Positions 27,720-37,541 of a stretch of 64,000 nucleotides of DNA are shown here, in pieces. Source of the stretch: JADJLQ01 sp038251405 (lineage in GTDB: Bacteria; Bacteroidota; Bacteroidia; Chitinophagales; Saprospiraceae); assembly GCA_038251405.1 (NCBI GenBank), contig JBBSBH010000020.1, positions 21,820-85,819 on the forward strand. Reading direction: 5' to 3'. Each line of letters opens with the position of its first letter. The stretch's first letter is position 1. Under the pieces are notes generated by a model. That model did not search any database. It was not told the DNA's origin and saw only the letters and a program-made list of their open reading frames with translations. A program made the translations under genes and the position numbers.

Positions 27720-28808
27720 CTACTTCATATTCACCTTCTCTGTAGGCGCCAGACTAGCATTCCTCACTTCTAATTGATTCAATACATTTTGACTTAGTTT
27801 GTAGAAGGCGATAGCCGATGCATTTGTATCATCTTCCAGAATAGCTGGTTTGCCTTCGTCACCACCATTTCCGATAGACATTACCAATGGTACTTGCGCT
27901 AATAATTTGGTATGATATAGTCCTGCCAGGTGCTGGCCGCCACCTTTGCCAAAGATTTCATATCTGTTGTTGGGTAGTTCTTCGGGTGAAAACCAGGACA
28001 TATTTTCTACTATTCCCAGTAGGGGCACACCTATACCTTCCAACTGAAACATATTAGCAGCTTTGATGGCGTCGGCTATTGCTACCTGTTGTGGAGTAGT
28101 CACAATGATGGCGCCTGTCACAGGAACGGTCTGCACTAAAGTCAGTTGGATATCGCCAGTACCTGGTGGTAAATCAATAATTAATATATCCAGCTCAGGC
28201 CACATACAATCCTCCAGAAATTGCTTCATAATGCCAGCTAAGCGCGGGCCACGGAGCACTACTGCCTGCTCGGGTTCTACTACAAATCCTATAGACATTA
28301 CTGGTATACCAAATCCATTCAAAGGGACTATTTTGTTTACCCCATAAACTTGCTCCACTTTAGGCTTTTTACCTTTCAATCCCATCATGATAGGAATGCT
28401 GGGACCATACAAATCAGCATCTAAAAGGCCTACTTTGAGTCCAAGTCTTTTAAGTCCCAGGGCGAGATTAACACTGATGGTTGACTTGCCCACCCCCCCT
28501 TTACCAGATGCCACTGCAATGATGTTTTTGATCTGTGGTAAGCTAGATGATTTTTTCTGGGCGGGTTCGGGATTACCAAAATGCACATCTATATTAAAAT
28601 TTGGAGCTCCTGCACTTACTTTCTCCTGAATGAGGAAATTTAATTCGGACTTTACCCTACCCTCGAGCTTGGGCGGAAAAGCCAGAATAATCTGAATTCT
28701 TTTATCATCAATACTGATATTTTGAATTCGATTGGCTAACACGAGGTTTTGGCCGGTCAGCGGGTCGATGATAGTACCTAAAATTTTGAATAGTTCTTCT
28801 CGAGACAT
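27720..28808 (-). CDS. mrp: Mrp/NBP35-family P-loop ATPase, Fe-S cluster carrier
   Basis: A 362-residue protein. An N-terminal MIP18/DUF59 domain (about 1-80) is followed by a ParA-like ATPase with the deviant Walker A motif SGKGGVGKST (residues 101-110). DLPPGTGDIQLTL and VENMSWF are typical of ApbC/Mrp proteins. It loads [4Fe-4S] clusters onto apoproteins. The CxxC expected near the C-terminus of many homologues is not visible here. The gene stands alone and is divergent from the Cys-rich small gene at 28936. Confidence 0.93.
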   Translation of the reverse strand: MSREELFKILGTIIDPLTGQNLVLANRIQNISIDDKRIQIILAFPPKLEGRVKSELNFLIQEKVSAGAPNFNIDVHFGNPEPAQKKSSSLPQIKNIIAVASGKGGVGKSTISVNLALGLKRLGLKVGLLDADLYGPSIPIMMGLKGKKPKVEQVYGVNKIVPLNGFGIPVMSIGFVVEPEQAVVLRGPRLAGIMKQFLEDCMWPELDILIIDLPPGTGDIQLTLVQTVPVTGAIIVTTPQQVAIADAIKAANMFQLEGIGVPLLGIVENMSWFSPEELPNNRYEIFGKGGGQHLAGLYHTKLLAQVPLVMSIGNGGDEGKPAILEDDTNASAIAFYKLSQNVLNQLEVRNASLAPTEKVNMK

Positions 28809-28901
28809 ATTGCAATATTAGGGCGAAATATTTTAATGCCTTATCAAAAAAAGAAACACTTTTAGTTATTCATTAGAAATGTTCTAAATATAGCAGATTC
28901 G

Positions 28902-28933
28902 TTGGAGGTACACTTATAATTACCTTAGTTTTG
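28902..28933 (+). promoter_or_regulatory. Promoter of the Cys-rich small protein gene
   Basis: TTG at 28902-28904 and TAGTTTTG at 28926-28933, with 21 bases between, match the Bacteroidota -33/-7 consensus. The expected transcription start coincides with the TTG codon at 28936, so translation would be leaderless or begin a little further in. Confidence 0.5.
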
Positions 28934-28935
28934 TA

Positions 28936-29325
28936 TTGAAAATTTTGAATAAGGCATTTATACATAAGAATTCAATCTTAACATTATTTTGTTTGGCTAG
29001 TTTCCTATTTCAATCATTAAATAGGGAGTTTATACTATTGGACTACCTTACCAATAAACAAGAATATGTGAAAAATTGTGAGAACAAAGACAAACCCTCA
29101 CTTCATTGTAATGGCTCATGCCAATTCATGAAGAAAATGAACAGAAAGAATCAAAAGGAAAGCCCGCTAGCCTCTTTGAAAATAAATTATGAAATTGCCT
29201 TTATACCTGGAGCTAATCACAAAATCCGTCAAATTGAAAGCAGACAAAACATAAATATATTTTCAATTATTACCTGGAAAGACCATTTGCTATCCAGGTC
29301 TATTTTTCATCCTCCTACAGTTTAA
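28936..29325 (+). CDS. Small exported protein with CxNKDKP-like Cys motif, possibly metal related
   Basis: A 129-residue protein with an N-terminal hydrophobic segment (SILTLFCLASFLFQS). It carries CENKDKPSLHCNGSC, a motif I know from small Bacteroidota proteins that often accompany heavy-metal uptake or resistance genes. The first possible start is TTG (28936), and no ATG occurs before the motif. A second TTG is at 28945. The next gene is a His-rich lipoprotein, which supports a metal-handling pair. No TonB receptor is adjacent. Function remains inferred. Confidence 0.6.
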   Translation: MKILNKAFIHKNSILTLFCLASFLFQSLNREFILLDYLTNKQEYVKNCENKDKPSLHCNGSCQFMKKMNRKNQKESPLASLKINYEIAFIPGANHKIRQIESRQNINIFSIITWKDHLLSRSIFHPPTV

Positions 29326-29405
29326 ACTTAAATTTTTTTACTCATTCTTTCGGCCAATCTTGAATTGGCTTTATCTATTTTTAAAAAGTTTAAACAAATT
29401 TTCAT

Positions 29406-29807
29406 ATGAAAAACAAATTACTATTTGCATCTATGATGCTCTTTTTGAGTATAGTTCTTTTCCAATCTTGTCACAAACACAGTGATGATACAGATACGGA
29501 TCCACCGGTAGTAACCATATCGAGCCCTACAGATAACCAGGCATTTCAAAATGGATCTATCATGAATATTAGTGGTCTCGTTACAGATCATAGTATGCAT
29601 GCCATCATCGTCACCATTACTGACACCGGAACAAACTCAGTACTATATTCAAAGGAAATAGAAGCACATGACCTTACGAGCTATAACTTAAATGAAACTT
29701 GGACGGTAGCTATTACTGCAAACACTACAGCAAATGTGAAGATTTCAGCAGAAGATCATAGTAATCTATTCGGCGAAAAAAACATATTAGTACAATTAAA
29801 GCTGTAG
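29406..29807 (+). CDS. Small His-rich lipoprotein with Ig-like (DUF4625-type) fold
   Basis: A 133-residue lipoprotein with lipobox VLFQSC followed by HKHSDDTDTDPP. The body reads VVTISSPTDNQAFQNGS, VTDHSMHAIIVTI and KISAEDHSNLFGEK, a single Ig-like beta-sandwich like DUF4625 proteins. His and Asp residues next to the lipid anchor suggest divalent metal binding. It lies 80 bases after the Cys-rich protein gene and probably shares its transcript. Confidence 0.6.
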   Translation: MKNKLLFASMMLFLSIVLFQSCHKHSDDTDTDPPVVTISSPTDNQAFQNGSIMNISGLVTDHSMHAIIVTITDTGTNSVLYSKEIEAHDLTSYNLNETWTVAITANTTANVKISAEDHSNLFGEKNILVQLKL

Positions 29808-29981
29808 CATACTTCCTGGCGGATTTGATTTCAGTAATTGAATTTAGTAATCGATAGTAGTTAGTTTGAGGAAAGTAGAATAGTAAGGAATTCATGGAAT
29901 TACTGCATTCACGATTTAAACTTTCAGAAGTGCTCAAATTTTTAGATTTTTGCAGTCACTAAAGACTATTTAATAAGAAAA

Positions 29982-30929
29982 ATGGAAGTTCATTTCGGAC
30001 TCGATGATATACCCCAGCTTCAGCACTCGGTGATTACGGTAGGATCTTTTGATGGTGTCCACTGTGGACATCGGAAAATTATAGAGCATTTACTGTTCTA
30101 TGCAAGTCAATACGAGACTCAAAGTGTATTAGTGACCTTTCATCCACATCCCAGATTGGTTCTGAATCGATTCGATCAAAGTCTCCGGATGCTCAATACG
30201 CTTGATGAAAAAATCACCCTTTTTAAGACTTTAGGGATAGACCATGTGGTGGTGGTACCTTTTACTCCAGAATTTGCCGCCCAATCCCCGCATGATTATA
30301 TAGAAGACTTTTTGATCAAATATTTTAAGCCCAAAGCGGTACTAGTGGGTTATGATCATCATTTTGGAAAAGGCCGGTCAGGAACAAAAGAAATCCTGGT
30401 GGACCTTCAGGAAAAATATAATTACCATGTGCATGAAGTAAGTGCCTATGAATTGGATGGAATCAATGTATCGTCTACCAAGATCCGACAGGCATTAGCA
30501 GACGGTGATTTTGACACTGCGCGTAAGTTTATGGGCTATCCATTCCCGATTTCCGGCCGAGTGGTATTGGGTGATCGTGAAGGCAGGCAAATGGGGTTTC
30601 CTACGGCTAATCTCATGATCAATGATGCTTCAAAATTAATTCCCCGCCACGGGGTATACGCGGTGCGTATGCATTGGAAAGACTATCATCAAAATGGTAT
30701 GATGTATATTGGCAAAAGGCCGACGACACATTCCCACGGTGAGCTCCAGATAGAAGTACATATTTTTGATTTTGATGGTGAACTCTATGGCGAGCAAGCG
30801 TGGGTAGATGTGCTTCGGTTTATACGCGATGATATGAGTTTTGAAAACAACGAAGCGTTGATGACCCAAATAAAAAAGGATCAAGTAGTTATTAAAGAAT
30901 ATCTGTTATCTGAAGAATCCAACCGATGA
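29982..30929 (+). CDS. ribF: Bifunctional riboflavin kinase/FAD synthetase
   Basis: A 315-residue enzyme that makes FMN and FAD from riboflavin. The N-terminal nucleotidyltransferase has GSFDGVHCGH (about 22-31), VTFHPHPR and SSTKIRQAL. The C-terminal flavokinase has GDREGRQMGFPTANL and GMMYIGKRPT. It is full length. The stop overlaps the ATG of the glycosyltransferase gene by four bases. No FMN riboswitch is seen upstream. Confidence 0.95.
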   Translation: MEVHFGLDDIPQLQHSVITVGSFDGVHCGHRKIIEHLLFYASQYETQSVLVTFHPHPRLVLNRFDQSLRMLNTLDEKITLFKTLGIDHVVVVPFTPEFAAQSPHDYIEDFLIKYFKPKAVLVGYDHHFGKGRSGTKEILVDLQEKYNYHVHEVSAYELDGINVSSTKIRQALADGDFDTARKFMGYPFPISGRVVLGDREGRQMGFPTANLMINDASKLIPRHGVYAVRMHWKDYHQNGMMYIGKRPTTHSHGELQIEVHIFDFDGELYGEQAWVDVLRFIRDDMSFENNEALMTQIKKDQVVIKEYLLSEESNR

Positions 30930-31960
30930 GCCCATCATCGAAGACAGCACTGGTAATTTTGAATTATAATGGAAGAAACTACCTGGAGCGATTTTTACCT
31001 TCGGTACTGCTGTACACTCCTCATGAAGTAGATATAATAGTAGGCGATAATGCCAGCACAGATGATTCTATTCAATTCATAAAAAATAAATTTCCAACGG
31101 TCAAAATAATAAGCCTTGCTACTAATTTTGGATTTGCAGAAGGTTACAACCAGGTATTGAAGCAAGTAAAAGCCGATTACTATTTTTTATTGAATAGCGA
31201 TGTAGAATTAAAGGAAAGCTGGCAGCCATTAATTGATTGCTTAGATAATGAGAAGCTAGTTGCCGCCGTCCAACCCAAAATATTATCACATTCCAATCCA
31301 GCATACTTCGAACATGCCGGTGCTGCAGGAGGTTGGATAGACAATTGGGGATATCCCTTTTGTGCAGGAAGAATTCTGGATACTATTGAAAAAGATAAAG
31401 GTCAATATGATCAATCTGGCGAAATATTTTGGGCCAGTGGAGCTTCCATGATGGTGAGATCAAAGGTATTTCACGATTTAGGTGGATTTGATGGAGACTA
31501 CTTTGCACACATGGAAGAAATAGACTGGTGTTGGCGGGCGAAAAAATGCGGCTGGAAAGTCATGGCTCTACCCATAGTAAAAGTCTATCATATTGGAGGG
31601 GGCACATTAGCATACAATACTCCAAGGAAAGTATTTCTAAATTTCAGAAACAATCTCGCAACCATTATCAAAAATGAAAGTTTTTTAAAACTTTTGTATT
31701 TGATTCCATTGAGAAAAATGGTAGACTTTACTGCAGCCATTCAGTTTTTAATAAAAGGGAATGCTGCTTCTGCCAAAGCCATATTTCAGGCCTATTTTAA
31801 TATCTATCAATGGTTGCCGGTTCTTATAAAAAAAAGAAAATTGATTCATCAACTTTCAAAAGGCAAATCATTTGATAAATCCGGGATTTTCAGAGGTAGT
31901 TTAATTATTAATTATTTTATTTTGGGAAAAAGAAAGTTTAGCCAATTGAAAAATGAATAA
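30926..31960 (+). CDS. Glycosyltransferase family 2 protein
   Basis: A 344-residue GT-A glycosyltransferase. It has VILNYNGRNYLERFLPSV, the donor-site GDNASTDDS, the DxD-like LLNSDVEL, and MEEIDWCWRAKKCGW, typical of rhamnosyl or other sugar transferases acting on surface polysaccharides. A C-terminal helical and hydrophobic region (about 255-300) may attach it to the membrane. It overlaps ribF by four bases and the pseudouridine synthase gene by eight bases, a compact three-gene operon. Confidence 0.9.
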   Translation: MSPSSKTALVILNYNGRNYLERFLPSVLLYTPHEVDIIVGDNASTDDSIQFIKNKFPTVKIISLATNFGFAEGYNQVLKQVKADYYFLLNSDVELKESWQPLIDCLDNEKLVAAVQPKILSHSNPAYFEHAGAAGGWIDNWGYPFCAGRILDTIEKDKGQYDQSGEIFWASGASMMVRSKVFHDLGGFDGDYFAHMEEIDWCWRAKKCGWKVMALPIVKVYHIGGGTLAYNTPRKVFLNFRNNLATIIKNESFLKLLYLIPLRKMVDFTAAIQFLIKGNAASAKAIFQAYFNIYQWLPVLIKKRKLIHQLSKGKSFDKSGIFRGSLIINYFILGKRKFSQLKNE

Positions 31961-32669
31961 AATAGATATTTTACATGAAGATGAGGAAATACTGGTGGTC
32001 AATAAACCTGCCACTTTACTTTCTATTCCTGATAGATGGGATGCACAAAAAGATTCATTATATCATTTATTAGCCGGTAGCCGGCCTCAGTTGAAGGTGG
32101 TGCATCGATTGGATAAAGATACCAGTGGAGTGATGGTATTTGCACAAAATGAAGCAGCACATAAATTTTTGAATGATCAGTTCGCAGGCCATGAAAATTA
32201 TAAATCATATCTGGCCATTGTGACCGGCCTGGTATCAGAAGGCGGCACTATTGATACCCCTATTGCTGTGGATCCTTTCAAGGCAGGAAAATTTACTACC
32301 CATAGAAAAGGGAAAGAATCACTGACTGACTATGAAGTGAGTGAAAATTTTAGAGATTTTACATTACTTCGAGTGCGCATTCATACCGGTCGAACACATC
32401 AAATCAGAGTACATTTGAGCAGTATCGGATTTCCTTTAGCATTTGATCCCCTGTATGGAAATGTGACTCCCATCACTATAGAAAACATAAAAAAAAGAAA
32501 TTTTAGAAATAACCAGGAAGAATTAAAACCACTCATGGCCAGAGTGCCTTTACATGCTCAAAAATTAAGCCTTATTCATCCAGCCTCTAAAATAGAAATC
32601 ACTTTCGAAGCTCCACTTCCAAAAGATTTCAGAGCCTTGCTGGCGCAATTAAGAAAATGGGGAAAGTGA
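31953..32669 (+). CDS. RluA-family pseudouridine synthase
   Basis: A 238-residue enzyme that isomerises uridine in rRNA or tRNA. Motif HRLDKDTSGVMVFA holds catalytic Asp54. RVRIHTGRTHQIRVHL and DPLYGN are the other family motifs. It has no N-terminal S4 domain, which fits the RluA/TruC-like short members. The exact target cannot be told. Last gene of the ribF operon. Confidence 0.9.
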   Translation: MNKIDILHEDEEILVVNKPATLLSIPDRWDAQKDSLYHLLAGSRPQLKVVHRLDKDTSGVMVFAQNEAAHKFLNDQFAGHENYKSYLAIVTGLVSEGGTIDTPIAVDPFKAGKFTTHRKGKESLTDYEVSENFRDFTLLRVRIHTGRTHQIRVHLSSIGFPLAFDPLYGNVTPITIENIKKRNFRNNQEELKPLMARVPLHAQKLSLIHPASKIEITFEAPLPKDFRALLAQLRKWGK

Positions 32670-32692
32670 GAAATTTAAGAATTACAAGTTGC

Positions 32693-32766
32693 GAATTGTA
32701 AATCAATTGTAAATCGTAAATTGTAAATCGTAAATTTCTTTCATTACTTCATTACTTCATTACTTC
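32693..32766. repeat. Short direct-repeat tract between convergent genes
   Basis: Four close copies of (A)TTGTAAATC or CGTAAATT-type units (32693-32735) are followed by three exact tandem ATTACTTC units (32743-32766). It lies between the convergent rluA-like and murB genes. It looks like slippage-generated simple sequence. Confidence 0.6.
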
Positions 32767-32785
32767 ATTTTTTAATTTTTTAATC

Positions 32786-33793
32786 CTACCAGATATTTAT
32801 CTCGGGTTCAATAACGATTCCATATTTATTCAAAATATCATCTTGAACTAGTTTCGAAAAATCGAGTACTTCACTACCCGTAGCATTACCATGATTTACA
32901 ATTACCAGTGCTTGCTTTTCATAGCAGCCAACATGGCCGATTCGTTTTCCTTTCCAACCAGCCTGATCTATCAACCAACCTGCTGCCACTTTTGATTCAT
33001 GGTCATTCCATTTGTACATCGGGAGATTAGGGGACTTCTCTTTTAATTCATGTGCTAAAGCATTTGGAAGGATCGGGTTTTTAAAAAATGAGCCGGCATT
33101 ACCTATGATAGCTGGATCAGGAAGTTTATTTTGCCGTATTTCCATGATGGCTTGATGCATATCCATAATAGTTGGATTGAGAATATTTTTCTCCCGCAGT
33201 TTCTTCTCTATTTCCCCATATTGGGTATTGATTTTTCCATGCTTATTCAACCTTAATGTCAAAGAATAAACAAAATATTTTCCTTTTGCCTCTTTACTCT
33301 TAAAAAAACTATCCCGATAGCCAAATTGACATTCTTCATTTGAAAATTCCAGTATTTTTCCAGTGGCCAATTCAATCGCTTCCACAGCTACCAGCACATC
33401 TTTAATTTCTACTCCGTACGCACCAATATTTTGAATCGGGGCCGCACCTACTGTACCTGGAATCAATGAAAGGTTTTCTATCCCACCCCATCCTTTACTT
33501 ACCATTTGAGAAACCGTCGAATGCCAGTTTTCACCCGAAAAGACCTTAACAAGTACATATTCCTTATTATTATCTAATTCTTCTATTCCTTTTATATCAT
33601 TTTTAATTACAAGGCCATCAATATCCCTTGTCAATAATAGATTACTACCTCCACCAATAATGATATGTTTAGAATCAAAATCTATGGCATAGAGCAGATC
33701 TTTTAATTCACGAACTTGAACAAAATGACCAGCGTATTGATCAATGCCAAAAGTATTGTATTGCCTTAATGAAACGTTTTCTTGTACCGTCAT
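32786..33793 (-). CDS. murB: UDP-N-acetylenolpyruvoylglucosamine reductase
   Basis: A 335-residue FAD enzyme that forms UDP-MurNAc in peptidoglycan synthesis. It has QYNTFGIDQYAGHF, the FAD loop GGGSNLLLTRD, PGTVGAAPIQNIGAYG, the catalytic-Ser segment GNAGSFFKNP, and the C-terminal VIEPEINIW with the acidic residue. The length and the YGIVIEPE ending fit type I MurB. It begins two bases after the ABC exporter gene, away from the dcw cluster. Confidence 0.95.
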   Translation of the reverse strand: MTVQENVSLRQYNTFGIDQYAGHFVQVRELKDLLYAIDFDSKHIIIGGGSNLLLTRDIDGLVIKNDIKGIEELDNNKEYVLVKVFSGENWHSTVSQMVSKGWGGIENLSLIPGTVGAAPIQNIGAYGVEIKDVLVAVEAIELATGKILEFSNEECQFGYRDSFFKSKEAKGKYFVYSLTLRLNKHGKINTQYGEIEKKLREKNILNPTIMDMHQAIMEIRQNKLPDPAIIGNAGSFFKNPILPNALAHELKEKSPNLPMYKWNDHESKVAAGWLIDQAGWKGKRIGHVGCYEKQALVIVNHGNATGSEVLDFSKLVQDDILNKYGIVIEPEINIW

Positions 33794-33795
33794 CT

Positions 33796-35640
33796 TTAAT
33801 TGACCAAAGATAAAATTTCACCTTCGGTTGATAGCTCTTTATTGGATTCAAATTGCAGTCTCGCCAGATTACTATAAGCTCCATTAGATTTAGCTGCTAA
33901 TTCCTGGTGAGTACCTTGTTCGACAATCACCCCATTCTCCAAAACATAGATACAATCAGCATCTCTGATAGTAGATAGTCTATGCGCAATAATAATAGAG
34001 GTGCGACCTTCCATGAGCTTGGCAAGTGCTTGCTGCACTACTTGCTCAGATTCTGCATCTAAGGCGGATGTAGCTTCATCCAATATAAGGATAGAAGGAT
34101 CTCTCAATAAAGCTCTGGCGATAGCTATGCGCTGCTTTTGGCCTCCACTCAATTTGATCCCACGCTCCCCAACTACTGTGTTGAAACCATCTGGAAAACT
34201 GGTAACAAAGTCATAACTATTAGATTGCTTTGCAGCACTGATTATCTCATCGTCAGTCGCTTCTGGTTTTCCATATAGTATGTTCTCCCTGATGGTACCT
34301 CCAAACAACATTACTTCCTGTGGGACTATGCCAAAATATGATCTATAGTCTGTAATATTATAATCATTGATATTCTTCCCTCCGACTCTTATTTCACCAG
34401 CCTGGATATCATAAAAACGCAAAATCAATTGCGCAATGGTAGATTTTCCCGCCCCACTTGAGCCTACGAAAGCAATTTTCTGACCTGACTTAATTTCAAA
34501 GGAGATTTTCTTCATCACATGAATATCTGGTCGGCTGGGATAACTGAATTCTACATTTTTAAATTCAACATTAGCTTTTATAGGTGAGGGCTTAGGTCTT
34601 GGAGTCTGATCAAAGCTTACTTCAGGCATTTTGTGTAAAATTTCTTTCAATCGTTCTGTGCCACCTATTACTGAAATCAATTGAGTGTAAAAATTTCCCA
34701 GGCTCGCGATAGAAACTCCGATAACTGCAGTAAATGAAAAAATATTGAGCAAATCGCCAGCTGTCATCGTCCCACTTTGAACATGTTTTGCTCCAAGCCA
34801 AATGATAAAAAATAAAGCACCAAATAAAGCGACGATGATATAGGTTCCAAACAAAGCTCTGTACTTCGAAAGTTTGAGTGCTACTTTTACTAATGAAGAA
34901 ATTTTATTCTCATAGCGATTATATTCGTATGGCTCATTGGTATAGGACTTTACTGCATAAATCGATTGCAGTGTCTCATCCACTATTACATTGGTATCCG
35001 CTAAATGTTCCTGCCGCTTTTTACTCTCCCTTCGAATAAATCTTCCAAAAAACATCGCCCCAAAGACAATCACTGGAAATATAGCCAGCATGACCATAGA
35101 AAGGTTAGGATTACTAATCAATAAATATAAAATACATCCAATCAATAAAATGAATTGACGAATAAACTCGGCCAGAGTAATAGAAAATGCGGAGTACAAT
35201 TGGTCCACATCGCTTGCCAATCGACTGCTGATTTCGCCCACTCTCGATTTTTCGTAAAATGAAAATGGAAATGAAATCAAATTATGGTAAAGTTCTTTCC
35301 TTAAATCAGCTGTGCCTTTTTCACTTACTATTGCAAATAGCATCACTCTAAAAAAAGAGATCGCGCCCTGAACTACCAAAATAGCTATTAAGAGAAAACC
35401 AGCTTGTGTAAGGGTAATATTCATTGCCGATTTTCCTGTCGCTATGTCCAGCATTTTACCGCCTAATGGCAATAAAGCCATAAACAATAAACTACTGAGA
35501 CCAAGTAAGATCATGCCTCCAATGAACTGCCATTTATAAGGGGCTATGTATTTGAATATATACAAGGAGGCTTTCAGTCTTTCCCAGTTCATTTTGGGTT
35601 TGAGTGGCTCGGTACTCTCTGGTTTGTCAATTTCGCTCAT
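33796..35640 (-). CDS. ABC exporter, fused membrane and ATPase domains (MsbA-like)
   Basis: A 614-residue half-transporter. Six membrane segments (about 35-335) are followed by an ATPase domain with Walker A GSSGAGKST, the signature LSGGQKQRIA, Walker B ILILDEATSALD and a switch His in IIAHRLST. It resembles lipid or multidrug exporters of the MsbA/BmrA type. The ATG at 35640 is chosen; the TTG at 35652 lies inside the -7 promoter element. murB follows after two bases. Confidence 0.9.
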   Translation of the reverse strand: MSEIDKPESTEPLKPKMNWERLKASLYIFKYIAPYKWQFIGGMILLGLSSLLFMALLPLGGKMLDIATGKSAMNITLTQAGFLLIAILVVQGAISFFRVMLFAIVSEKGTADLRKELYHNLISFPFSFYEKSRVGEISSRLASDVDQLYSAFSITLAEFIRQFILLIGCILYLLISNPNLSMVMLAIFPVIVFGAMFFGRFIRRESKKRQEHLADTNVIVDETLQSIYAVKSYTNEPYEYNRYENKISSLVKVALKLSKYRALFGTYIIVALFGALFFIIWLGAKHVQSGTMTAGDLLNIFSFTAVIGVSIASLGNFYTQLISVIGGTERLKEILHKMPEVSFDQTPRPKPSPIKANVEFKNVEFSYPSRPDIHVMKKISFEIKSGQKIAFVGSSGAGKSTIAQLILRFYDIQAGEIRVGGKNINDYNITDYRSYFGIVPQEVMLFGGTIRENILYGKPEATDDEIISAAKQSNSYDFVTSFPDGFNTVVGERGIKLSGGQKQRIAIARALLRDPSILILDEATSALDAESEQVVQQALAKLMEGRTSIIIAHRLSTIRDADCIYVLENGVIVEQGTHQELAAKSNGAYSNLARLQFESNKELSTEGEILSLVN

Positions 35641-35649
35641 AAAGAATGA

Positions 35650-35657
35650 CAAAATTA
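35650..35657 (-). promoter_or_regulatory. Promoter -7 element of the ABC exporter-murB operon
   Basis: On the minus strand TAATTTTG fits TAnnTTTG and ends 9 bases before the ATG at 35640, which decides that start. Confidence 0.5.
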
Positions 35658-35738
35658 ACAGTTTCTGTATTAAGGGTCAGAATTGGTTTGACTGAGCTAT
35701 GAAAATAATTTTAGTTATAGTCGCGTTAACCCAATACC

Positions 35739-37511
35739 ATGAAAACCATAGCTATCCTTGTTTTAAATGCAATATTCATTGCTTCCATCAATTCTACTAC
35801 CTATTATGTCGCCCCCTCAGGAAATGACACTAATTCGGGACTAAGCCTGTTACTGGCATTCAGAACCTTGCAAAAAGCAGCGAATATAGTAATAGCCGGA
35901 GATAATGTTTTAGTGAGTGACAGCACCTATGCAGGTTTTGATATCAGAACATCAGGAACTTCGGTCAACCCCATCATTTTCAAAGCGAATGGCAGTCAGG
36001 TAATTATCAATAGAAGGAATCCAGTAACCATCGATGGCATCAATATAGAAAATGCAAATTGGATAGAAATAAATGGATTTAATGTAATTAATCAACCCAG
36101 GGCGGGTATTCGGGCAGTTTTAGCAAATCATATCACCGTACGCAATAATAAGTGTATGAATAATCATAGCTGGGGCATATTTACTGGCTTTACAGACGAT
36201 TTCTTGGCGGAGTTTAATGAATGTGCCTTTTCTGTATTGGAGCATGGAATTTATATTTCTAATTCCAGTGACCGGGCTATTATAAGAAATAATATCTCCC
36301 ACCATAATAGAGCTGCTGGCTTACATTTCAATGGGGATATTAGTCAAGGGGGTGATGGAATCAATCACGATACACAAGTATATAATAATATTATTTACGA
36401 AAATGGATTAGCTGGCGGAGCAGCAATTAATATGGATGGAAATCAAAATGTACTGGTTTACAATAATATCATTTATAATAACCATGCCACTGGTATTGCA
36501 TTATTTCAGATTGATGGTGGCGGACCTTCATCAGGTGGAAGAATTTTTCACAATACTATTGTTCAGGATGTGAATAGCAGGTGGGCCATATTAGTAGTAG
36601 ATGGGGCAATAAATACAAATATCAAAAACAATATCCTCATCAATCAACATACTTTCAGAGGATCTATCAACATTGATCCCGCCTCAATGCCTGGCTTTTC
36701 CAGCGACTATAATATCCTTACTAATCGATTTACAACAAATGACAATACGAATATTGATTCTACCCAATGGAAAGCGTTTGGCTTCGATACACATTCATTT
36801 TTCTCACCGGATATAAATAGTTTGTTTACAGATTTTAGCACTGGTGATCTTAGCCTAAAAGCCGGTGCGAAAGCCATTGATTTTGGAGTTAATGGTTTGG
36901 TACCGTCTATTACCAATGACATATTTGGCACTTCAAGACCATTGGGTAATAATCCTGATGCAGGCGCAGTAGAAAGCAATTTTACAGCGCTTCCTTTACA
37001 TTGGCTGGAAACCTCCATACGAAAAACTAATAATCAGATCGAAATTTTTGGCATCATTGCCGAAATTTCAGCTGGAACGAAGATTTGCCTTACTAAGTGG
37101 GATGATCTTTCTGCAAAATATAAAACTGTTGAATGCAAAATGATAGACCAATCGCATGATTTGGTCTCTATTTCTTTTTCCCAGTCAGGAAGAGTAAATG
37201 GAAAAAATGTATACCAGTTAATTGCTGAGGAACCGAATGGGCAAACCATTAAATCAAAGTCACTCACTATTGAATTGGCAGGCCAGGAAATCCACTTCCA
37301 TCCAAATCCGGTTGCAGACTATTTGACGCTTGATTTTGAAAATAATGCAATTGATCAAATACGGATTGAAGACATCAATGGAAGATTAATGCTGACCAGT
37401 AAAGATATCTCCAGTAAAGTCAATCTTGCATCACTTCCTCCGGGGCAATATATTTTGACATTTCTTAACGGGAATAATCGGATCCAATCAAAATGGATCA
37501 CAAAGGACTAA
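35739..37511 (+). CDS. Right-handed beta-helix protein with T9SS sorting domain
   Basis: A 590-residue secreted protein. A signal peptide (1-19) leads into TYYVAPSGNDTNSGLS, the usual opening of Bacteroidota parallel beta-helix proteins. Repeated coils follow through about residue 410, for example VRNNKCMNNHSWGIF, IIRNNISHHNRAAGL and VYNNIIYENGLAGGA. These folds bind or cleave polysaccharides (pectate lyase-like), but no catalytic residues can be assigned. The C-terminal 75 residues (FHPNPVADYLTLDF to LPPGQYILTFLNG) are a type A T9SS sorting signal. Confidence 0.85.
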   Translation: MKTIAILVLNAIFIASINSTTYYVAPSGNDTNSGLSLLLAFRTLQKAANIVIAGDNVLVSDSTYAGFDIRTSGTSVNPIIFKANGSQVIINRRNPVTIDGINIENANWIEINGFNVINQPRAGIRAVLANHITVRNNKCMNNHSWGIFTGFTDDFLAEFNECAFSVLEHGIYISNSSDRAIIRNNISHHNRAAGLHFNGDISQGGDGINHDTQVYNNIIYENGLAGGAAINMDGNQNVLVYNNIIYNNHATGIALFQIDGGGPSSGGRIFHNTIVQDVNSRWAILVVDGAINTNIKNNILINQHTFRGSINIDPASMPGFSSDYNILTNRFTTNDNTNIDSTQWKAFGFDTHSFFSPDINSLFTDFSTGDLSLKAGAKAIDFGVNGLVPSITNDIFGTSRPLGNNPDAGAVESNFTALPLHWLETSIRKTNNQIEIFGIIAEISAGTKICLTKWDDLSAKYKTVECKMIDQSHDLVSISFSQSGRVNGKNVYQLIAEEPNGQTIKSKSLTIELAGQEIHFHPNPVADYLTLDFENNAIDQIRIEDINGRLMLTSKDISSKVNLASLPPGQYILTFLNGNNRIQSKWITKD

Positions 37512-37541
37512 AGGATTGTAGAATTTTCTATTTTCACATGC

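Noticed and set aside
32693..32766. Repeat tract considered as a CRISPR remnant
   Set aside because: Units are 8-11 bp, tandem and AT-rich, with no spacers and no cas genes nearby.
35641..35652. TTG start for the ABC exporter (four codons longer)
   Set aside because: The TTG lies inside the -7 promoter element; ATG at 35640 is the natural start. The same reasoning rejects the TTG starts at 14420, 52946 and 53018.
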